Below, in pieces: positions 56,412-64,000 of a stretch of 64,000 nucleotides of DNA. The DNA comes from Plecoglossus altivelis (Eukaryota; Chordata; Actinopteri; Osmeriformes; Plecoglossidae). Every line of letters starts with the position of its first letter. Position 1 is the first letter of the stretch. Location of the stretch: contig BROE01000016.1 in assembly GCA_036571765.1 (NCBI GenBank), positions 17,626,121 to 17,690,120 on the forward strand, given 5' to 3'. The position numbers were made by a program, and so were the translations under genes. Under the pieces are notes generated by a model, which was not told the DNA's origin, ran no database searches, and was given only the letters and a program-made list of their open reading frames with translations.

Positions 56412-59400
56412 ATGTCAGCCAAAATTAAGAGGGCGGAAAATTGCAAAGACAACAGCGAACTTATTAACAACTGTCATAAACAGGCGTTCGAATGTATATC
56501 CGTGGCTTTAAAGATTGACGAGGATGATAAAGGTAGATACGATCGCTTCTAGTCTACAGATTAAAAGTTGTCAAATTGAGCTGTAGCTGAAAATGACTTC
56601 TCTCCCGCTTTCTTTTTCTCTCTCTTTCTCTTTCAGGTGTAAAGGAGGAAGCTGTTGAGTGGTACAGAAAGGGGATTGTTGAACTTAAGCGGGGTATATC
56701 TCTTGAGGTCACAGGACAAGGTAGCGGTCAATTTCACTCAATGAACTAGCATGTTGTTTCAACCCACCCAGTAATTTCCATTAATTTGTTGTTGTTGTCT
56801 TTAGGAGAAAAATATGAACGATCAAAGAGACTTCAAGAGAAGATGGTCACCAATCTGACAATGGCAAAAGATCGCCTTGCACTGTTAGGTCAGGTTTTCC
56901 AAAATACAAACGTTCTTCTCTGCCCGATTACGTCAATGTATCCAGCCTGTGGTCAAATGAATGATCGTGGCGCCGCGAATGGCCGCCTCAGCAGCATCAT
57001 GCGTGATTGTTTGTCTCGTTTTGTTTATAAATTCTGTGTTGAGCCAAGATCCGCGGATTTCTCTAATAAGAGAAGAACTCTTAAACATCAGTGGAACTAC
57101 TCCTCTACCTTCATCATGTTTCATATATGTTCTATGTTTGCACTTCCCTGCCACGGTCAATTCTGTGCTTGTATATCTTGCATGGCGAATAAAACCTATT
57201 CTGATTGTCTTGCAGAGGGGGGCACTGCAAAGAAAGCACACTCTCCTAACTCATCTGGACCTCCCCAGTCTCAGACCAAACCAGCTCCAAGGAGCCAGCC
57301 TGCCCAGAGAGCCGTGTCCAGTCTGACCAAACCACACAACACTAGCAGAACACCAGCCAAGTCCACCACCATGAAGGTATCATAATATCATCACATGAAG
57401 AAGTCACACTTGATAGAAACTACCCTGTTATGTGACTGATGACTGCTTAGACTGTACCACCTAGTAGTTTTGTGCTTTTGTGTTCATATCGGATTGTGAT
57501 AATACGTATAGATGTATTCATATTGTTGTTGAAGGTTACACCCAAAGTGACTAAGGGTCCAAATGGAAGACCAGACGCATCACGACAGCCTCGCAAGACA
57601 GACATGAAGAACTTTAAGAACGTAGACAGCAAGCTGGCAAACTTGATCCTGAATGAAATCGTGGACAGGTGAGATTTAAAAAGGTGAAACTTAGCTCTGT
57701 CAGGAGAGCGTCTCTCGAAGCTCTGTCAGGAGAGCGTCTCTTGAGGCTCTCCTGACAGAGCATCTCTTGAGGCTCTGTCAGGAGAGTGTCTCTCGAAGCT
57801 CTGTCAGCAGAGCGTCTCTTGAAGCTCTGTCAGGAGAGTGTCTCTTGAGGCTCTATCAGGAGAGCGTCTCTCGAAGCTCTATCAGGAGAGCGTCTCTCGA
57901 AGCTCTGTCAGGAGAGCGTCTTGAGGCTCTACTGACAGTGTCTCTCGAAGCTCTGTCGGCAGAGCGTCTCTCGAAGCTCTGTCGGCAGAACGTCTCTCGA
58001 AGCTCTGTCAGGAGAGCGTCTCTCGAAGCTCTGTCAGGAGAGCGTCTTGAGGCTCTGTCAGAAGAGTGTCTCTTGAGGCTCTCCTGACAGAGCATCTCTT
58101 GAGGCTCTGTCAGCAGAGCGTCTCTTGAGGCTTTGTCAGGAGAGCGTCTTGAGGCTCTACTGACAGTGTCTCTTGAGGCTCTATCAGGAGAGCGTCTCTC
58201 AAAGCTCTGTCAGCAGAGCGTCTCTTGAGGCTGTTGTGAGGAATCCGCAGGATTATGGTGGAGTAGCACACGTCATCGAGACTTCTGTCTTTCCTTCTCA
58301 GCGGAGCCACGGTTTGTTTCGAAGACATTGCTGGACAGGAGCTAGCGAAGCAAGCTCTACAGGAGATTGTCATCCTGCCAGCACTTCGACCAGAGGTAAT
58401 CCCTCTGACATATCCTCATATTATGGAGCCACAGCATTCATGGTCTTACCTCTGTCTCCTGATCCCCCGTTCCCACAGCTGTTCACTGGCCTCAGAGCAC
58501 CAGCACGTGGCCTTCTTCTCTTCGGACCTCCAGGAAACGGAAAAACAATGTTGGTAAGTGTTTGTCTTGGAGGGTAGGCATCAGGAATTGGCCTCCATTT
58601 TTTTTTTTCTTTTTTTTTTTTTTTTCAACAAGGAAAAAAACATTCACGCAACCCTTTCTGTCCTTAACCAGGCCAAAGCAGTCGCCATGGAGTCCAACGC
58701 CGTCTTCTTCAACATCAGTGCAGCCACCTTGACCTCTAAATATGTGAGCGGTTTGACTGTGAGGTAACTCTGACAAGGACAGGTGAGGTGCCAGCTGACT
58801 GAGCATGCTCTGTGTGTCTGTTCCAGGTAGGGGAAGGGGAGAAGCTGGTAAGGGCGTTGTTCGCTGTTGCCAGGGAACTACAACCTTCCATCATCTTCAT
58901 TGGTATCATCATTATATGTCCTGGGTTTTCACATGTAGTCTTATTTACCCTGATGCTGCCTTCGGTTTATTGTGACCCACCGTTGTGGTGCGAAAGGTGG
59001 ATCACAATGACCCTAAGGCAGCACAAAAGGTTAACTAGATTCTTTTGAATATGTTCGAACACGAAAACACAGATGAAATTGACAGTCTCCTGTGTGAGCG
59101 GAAGGAGGGGGAGCATGATGCCAGCCGGCGTCTGAAGACGGAGTTCCTGATCCAGTTCGATGGGGTACGAGAAGTGCCACCATCAACACGCACCACGCTG
59201 ACATCTGTGGCCCAAAGTATCGACAGCTAGGAAACATCTTTCTTTGCTAGAAGCTCCACATCTCTACAGTGTCTGATTGGACGTGTGTCCTGGTTCCAGG
59301 TGCAGTCTGGAGGGGATGACAGGGTCTTGGTGATGGGAGCCACCAACAGACCTCAGGAACTGGACGAGGCAGTTCTCAGGTATGGACTCTGCATCCCTGT

Positions 59401-60510
59401 AGCTTGTTACAGGGAAAGATAACAAGCGCTCTAAACAGCTGTCTTGTTGCGTTGGTTACACAAGTTCAAGTTCAAGTTGTGCTTTATTGTCATTCCGCTA
59501 CATGTGGGGGCAAACAGTGGAACGAGTACAGGCATACAACAATCAAGTCAAATTAAATTTAACTATATATATAACTGCATATATATATATAACTATATAT
59601 ACAGTATAAATATAACTATATAATAAAATATCACTGTAGTTTAATGTAACATTTGGAATAGTTCCGTCTGAAATGGACTTAATATTTGATGTTTCCCTTC
59701 TCAGGCGATTTGCAAAACGGGTGTATGTAGCTTTGCCAAATGAAGAGGTACAGGCGTCATTACCACATTTTCTTTTCACATCAGATTGTTACAATCTTGC
59801 ATTTAGAGAGTATTTCACTAGAATTCACAGTACGTTTCTTTTTGTCCTCCAAGACAAGATTCACGTTGCTACAAAACCTTTTGGGAAAGCATAGGAACCC
59901 TCTTGGCCAAAAGGAATTGAAACATCTATCAAAGTATGCATCTACTTATGCCATAAGTCATCAGTTTATATGTTAATGGTAATGTCCACTCATTCATTTG
60001 CCTCACTTGGAATCTGACAGGATGACTGAGGGCTACTCAGGAAGTGATCTCACTTCATTGGCTAAGGATGCTGCTCTTGGACCAATCAGAGGTGAGGATG
60101 GCGTGATGGATATTCAGTTAACTAACCCGTCATTTTCTCTTCAGAGACTGCATGATCAACTTATTAGACTTTCTTTTCTTTATTTTTTAACGTATGTATT
60201 TTTCTTAGAATTGGGACTGGAACAAGTTAAAAACATGGCTGCAAGTGAGGTAAAATCATAATATTTACAAAACTTCAAAAAAAACTAACAAATCCTTCAC
60301 ATTATACCGCTGTATGTTTCGGACTTCTATAAAAATAATATGAACATTTTTTTAAAGATACGTATTCATGCGACTGTCTTGCAGATGCGGAACATAACGA
60401 GTAAAGACTTTGAGGACTCTCTGAAGCGCATCAAGCCCAGCGTGAGCCCTCAAACCTTGGGTCTGCTCGTCCGCTGGAACAAAGACTATGGAGACACCAC
60501 AGCCTTTTGA
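56412..60510 (+). CDS. SPAST: SPAST (spastin), microtubule-severing AAA ATPase, short N-terminal form
   Basis: Sixteen exons: 56412-56532, 56637-56720, 56805-56888, 57216-57376, 57535-57668, 58302-58395, 58479-58553, 58672-58743, 58827-58902, 59073-59164, 59300-59379, 59705-59747, 59854-59933, 60021-60091, 60209-60249 and 60385-60510. They sum to 1434 bases, 477 residues, with phases consistent throughout. Domains: MIT at about 19-96 (HKQAFECISVALKIDEDD), linker and microtubule-binding region about 97-195, AAA ATPase about 195-477. Walker A GPPGNGKT is at 242-249, Walker B IIFIDE at 297-302, sensor-1 ATN at 345-347, arginine fingers R358/R359. The C-terminus LLVRWNKDYGDTTAF matches the family. 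The start corresponds to the human M87 form; the membrane hairpin of the M1 form is absent, and TAG lies in frame at 56403-56405. Intron 5 holds a 26-bp tandem repeat. The acceptors before exons 5 and 10 have weak pyrimidine tracts. AATAAA at 60921-60926 is a likely poly(A) signal. Confidence 0.94.
57690..58240. repeat. 26-bp minisatellite with inverted units, in SPAST intron 5
   Basis: About 21 copies of GCTCTGTCAGGAGAGCGTCTCTCGAA. In some copies the core CTGTCAGGAGAGC is replaced by its reverse complement, GCTCTCCTGACAG (57739 and 58078 areas), giving perfect local inverted repeats. The open frames along it are by-products. Confidence 0.95.
59461..59550. repeat. Fragment of a dispersed fish repeat in SPAST intron 11
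   Basis: Tandem TTCAAG followed by TGCTTTATTGTCATTCCGC and a short unique stretch. It resembles the common ends of teleost interspersed repeats; the family could not be named from sequence alone. A TA-rich tract follows. Confidence 0.4.
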
Positions 60511-60920
60511 TGAAGCCAGCTCTGGTTGTTCTTAGATGCATGTCTACTGGAAAAGTTGAAGCGTCAAGTGTACATATACGTTAAAGACCTGTGTAAGTCT
60601 GAATTCCCGATCTAATGCGAACGCACTTCTTTGGAAAAGGAGATAGTTATTAGGTAAATGCGTGCACTTATATTTAAATAATTTGGGCTAATGAGTGATT
60701 CATTACCTGCTCAGTGTTAGGCTGTGTACTGTCTTAAACAGATCCCCTAGTTTAAAAGTTTGTCTAAACGAACCAACCCTGGTGTGTCTATTACAACATT
60801 GGACATTTTACATGGCTTTTTCCTGCCCTTTCTATGCAATTTTGATTCGCTAAAATTGCTACTTGTTTATTTAATTGAAATTCCTGGGTGACTGTATTTA
60901 ATGGTGAACAAAATGACTTG

Positions 60921-60926
60921 AATAAA
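60921..60926 (+). terminator. Likely SPAST poly(A) signal
   Basis: AATAAA in the sequence TTGAATAAACAG, about 410 bases after the SPAST stop codon, is the first canonical hexamer I saw on the plus strand after the gene. The cleavage site cannot be seen from sequence alone. Confidence 0.5.
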
Positions 60927-61626
60927 CAGTAATCATTAGCTTTTGAATGAAGATTTCCCATCAGTCAAATGATTCTGTTTACAAGTGGCTGCAGTTTACG
61001 TGACGTAAGGGACCTGATGTTGTACGAATTACCTTCTACAAAAATACATTACGTGGGTTCAATTTTTTTGTCTTCATTTCACCTACAAATAACACAACTG
61101 TAAAACCTTTCCACGGAAGGGAAAAAAACAAGCTAACATTTCCTGCAGTTCCCCTGCCTTCCAGTAGATGGCACCCAAGGTTTCTGTCCCCAGTCTCCAA
61201 CAGAAGCTCCCTAACAGCAGCCTAGGTGTCAGGTGTCGAGACAGGCCTTGAGATTCCTATTCTAAGCACCATTTCAGTACACATGTAAACTTCTCATAAA
61301 GGGCCTTTGTGGCAGAGTTTGCCTTGATGTCAAGGAGGGTGCGGTGCAGAGGTGAGTGTGCACGTGTCTAAGTTGTGTGCGCAAGGGGAGTGATTGTCTT
61401 CTGTGACACGAGTAAGACGTGACTTCAGCTTGATCCCAGAGGGAAGAGTACATGTGCAAACACGAATAGTGCAGTGCAAAAGTCCAAAAGGTACGGAAAA
61501 AAACTTGTGAAAAAATGCTTTAAGAAATAGTGAAGAAAGAGATTATGACAGCATTGCATTTTCATACGTTTGCACAGATAACCAGGCCAGAAGATTAAAA
61601 TAAAGGTTTCATATAATATTCATTAA

Positions 61627-61635
61627 AATATATAT

Positions 61636-61667
<32 letters not shown>
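61627..61667. repeat. TA microsatellite
   Basis: (TA)n interrupted once by TAAATA. Confidence 0.9.
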
Positions 61668-64000
61668 CTAAGGTGCCTATGACTTTTCAATAGTACTGTA
61701 TGTACAGGACGAACAAGTCTGACATTGTGTTATGTGCCCTTTGTGTGAGAAAGTCTGTCCTTAACATAACAGCACTCTGATTGTGTTCTGATAGGGCCTG
61801 TCAGTTTACAAGATGAATGTTTAAGTCAAGATTCTTGATATCAGCTAAAGATATACCAAAGATATATCCTCTCACCTCTGTTGAAGAATCTAGAAAGCTG
61901 TCTTTGGATGCAATTAGGATGTTATGATTTGCGTGCTGTCTGTGGGTAACATTATACAGATTTATCCATCTAACTGGATAATTCAATTAAATAGAATCTA
62001 TAGACAAAACACTCACACTTGCGTATCCAATCACTGCCACTCTGCCGCCGTCTTGCCCACAGAGGAAAAGAGAACCGAGTGTTTTCATGACGTCACGACT
62101 GAAGAGGTTCTTTCATTCCATTGCAGCTCGAGAGCAGGATTATACCAACGGCTGTGTTGTTCGTCACTGCGTCTGAAGACTAGTATACAGCAGGCCCACA
62201 TAAACTCATTAGAGTTTGACTCTGGTGTGTCTTATTTCGCTTATTTGTATGTTATTTTGTGCTGTGTTTTTTTTTCTTCCATCGTTGCGATATAGGTCTG
62301 TATTGACTGGAGTTTCTCTTAAGCATACGCGCTGTTCAGTTGACACTGTCCCTCGGTATATTTAACACATGTAAATACTTTGATTAGTATGCTTGCTAAC
62401 AGCCCCCTGGCAAAATATTGACTATTAGCCACATGACATTGATACGCATTTCTGAGCGGGGGAGGGTTCGCATACTTATACTACAAACTAAAAGTATGTA
62501 CTTTTTGTAATGGAAAAGTACATACTTATGAGTGTGTACCAAAAGAGTATTCATATTAATATGTATACTATGCATACTACGAAGACGTCATATAACGGAA
62601 GAGAACGTTGTTGGCTAGTTACGCACCTTCATGGTAAACAAATTAAATATAACATTATTTACCATTCCCATTTTTTTGATATCTATTTAATATGTTTATA
62701 CTGTAGATATGTACAATATATATATTATATATATAAAAGTATAAAAAGTAGATCATCCGGGTATCTTTGGAATACTCATTTCAACACGATTTGGGACATT
62801 CGGCGTCCTCGTGATGTGTGTTCGTGCAACGTCGGCTATCTGCTATCATGTAAGTTCACCAAAGCACTGGCTTTTCCATCTGATAGACTGTTAATGTTTC
62901 TCAGTTTCCCAAAATAATTTAATTTGATTACTTTCTATATGGTTCCGTTACAGACGAAAACATTTTTGTTTAGTGAATAAATATTTGTGGCGAAATGTTG
63001 CCTACCGCTAGGGCTAGCCCGAGCCATAAAGTAGCTAAGCAGTTAAGTAGCTAGCTAGCTAGCTAGCTACGAACAAATCTACGCGCTCCATAGACTACAT
63101 ACAGACTATGTTTCTAGTTAGCTTATGTAAGAGAGCTAGCTAAAACTCATCAGATAAGTTGCTTTTGCAAGCAGCTATATTCCCGCCATAGTATAACAGA
63201 AAGTCTTGGAAAGTTATCTTCTCGCTACGTACTTAATTATTCATGAACGGACTTGCCTTAACGACTCGCAAGACAACAGTTAAATGAGAAGTTCGTTAAA
63301 ACCATACAAGGAAACGTTTATATCGATCAGTTTTCATGTCTAGTTTTGACTTAAATCAAAGATCAGTACCACGAATCCATGACCCAGATGTTGAAGCTCC
63401 ACTAATTTGAGGGTCCTTCATCAGGAGAAAGTATCAATAAACTGCCATTTGAACCCATTATATTTCTAAATCAAGATCTATCACTTTTTATCCAGGTTTT
63501 TTTATTGTGGAAAAAAGCCTGTTTAGTCCTGGATCCCTTTTATACTGGTTGTATGCTTTTTGTGAAACAGGATAGGTGATCATTTGACACCTTTTCCTCA
63601 GCTAGGCCACCCAGCATTAAGTGGAATAATAGCCAGCAGTAAGAGGACTGCTATAACTGAGAAAACAAGCCACAAGTGTTCCTTCAGGTGGTCCCTAATC
63701 AAAACAGGACGTGAGCTGTTTGTTATGAGTCACGCATCGCTCTCGCACAATCACTTCGACCCCCCCCCCCCCCCGCCCCCGCCGTATCTAGCTAGCATAG
63801 CATGACCGTTGTCTGAGAAATATCCACAGGTATACAGCAGATGTATTGTGCTGTGAGCGTGTCCTGATATCATGGTTGGATACAAGCTAGCATGGGGTTT
63901 GACTTTATATTTAGTGTAGGGTTTGACTATATATAGTGTAGTGTGTATGTGCCAACCTTGATAAATGTGCATCCAGAGTCTGTTGAGACGGGGACCGAAA

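Larger units (their letters stand above)
60511..64000. other. Downstream of SPAST, no gene recognised
   Basis: Contains the SPAST 3' untranslated region, a (TA)n stretch at 61627-61667, (CTAG)n at 63049-63068 and poly-C at 63761-63777. SLC30A6, which follows SPAST in human, was not seen. Short open frames at 61924-62295, 62510-62917 and 63584-63805 have no recognised domain. Confidence 0.5.

Noticed and set aside
57767..58087. Extra coding exon of SPAST between exons 5 and 6
   Set aside because: The open frame is the 26-bp minisatellite, and exon 5 joins exon 6 in phase without it.

Overview
The window is nuclear DNA from a vertebrate, most likely a teleost fish. It contains multi-exon genes with GT-AG introns that read as vertebrate orthologues, short fish-type DNA transposon copies, a tRNA-derived SINE, and very dense CA, GA and CT repeats. 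There is one 746-base run of N. No prokaryotic, viral, CRISPR or operon feature was seen.

Layout. From 8255 to 36253 the minus strand carries the first five coding exons of SLX4IP, separated by long introns. Those introns, and the flank to the left edge, are filled with micro- and minisatellites. From 37461 to 39909 the plus strand carries a complete MKKS (BBS6) gene, head to head with SLX4IP. From 40959 to 42606 the minus strand carries a complete five-exon SRD5A2-type steroid 5-alpha-reductase, tail to tail with MKKS. About 6 kb without a recognisable gene follows. From 48689 to 55193 the minus strand carries a complete nine-exon MEMO1. From 56412 to 60510 the plus strand carries a complete sixteen-exon spastin gene (SPAST), head to head with MEMO1. 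From 60511 to the right edge I recognise no gene.

How the genes relate. They are unrelated housekeeping or developmental genes, not a pathway. SLX4IP works with the SLX4 nuclease scaffold, MKKS in BBSome assembly at the ciliary base, SRD5A2 in steroid reduction in the ER membrane, MEMO1 in receptor-linked motility and copper/iron handling, and SPAST in microtubule severing. The order is informative: SRD5A2, MEMO1 and SPAST form the human 2p22 block, while MKKS and SLX4IP form the human 20p12 block, so this window spans a junction between two blocks. DPY30, which lies between MEMO1 and SPAST in human, was not seen.

Main points for a second look: a spastin first exon that encodes only the short, hairpin-less N-terminus; a roughly 1.55 kb array of a 39-bp unit with a perfect 12-bp palindrome and a 273-bp higher-order duplication; a 26-bp minisatellite with inverted units inside SPAST intron 5; a noisy near-duplicate block at about 20.4-21.6 kb that looks like an assembly artefact; and a one-base defect at the SLX4IP exon 2 splice donor. 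I did not find a convincing new biological system. Most long open frames here are by-products of tandem repeats.
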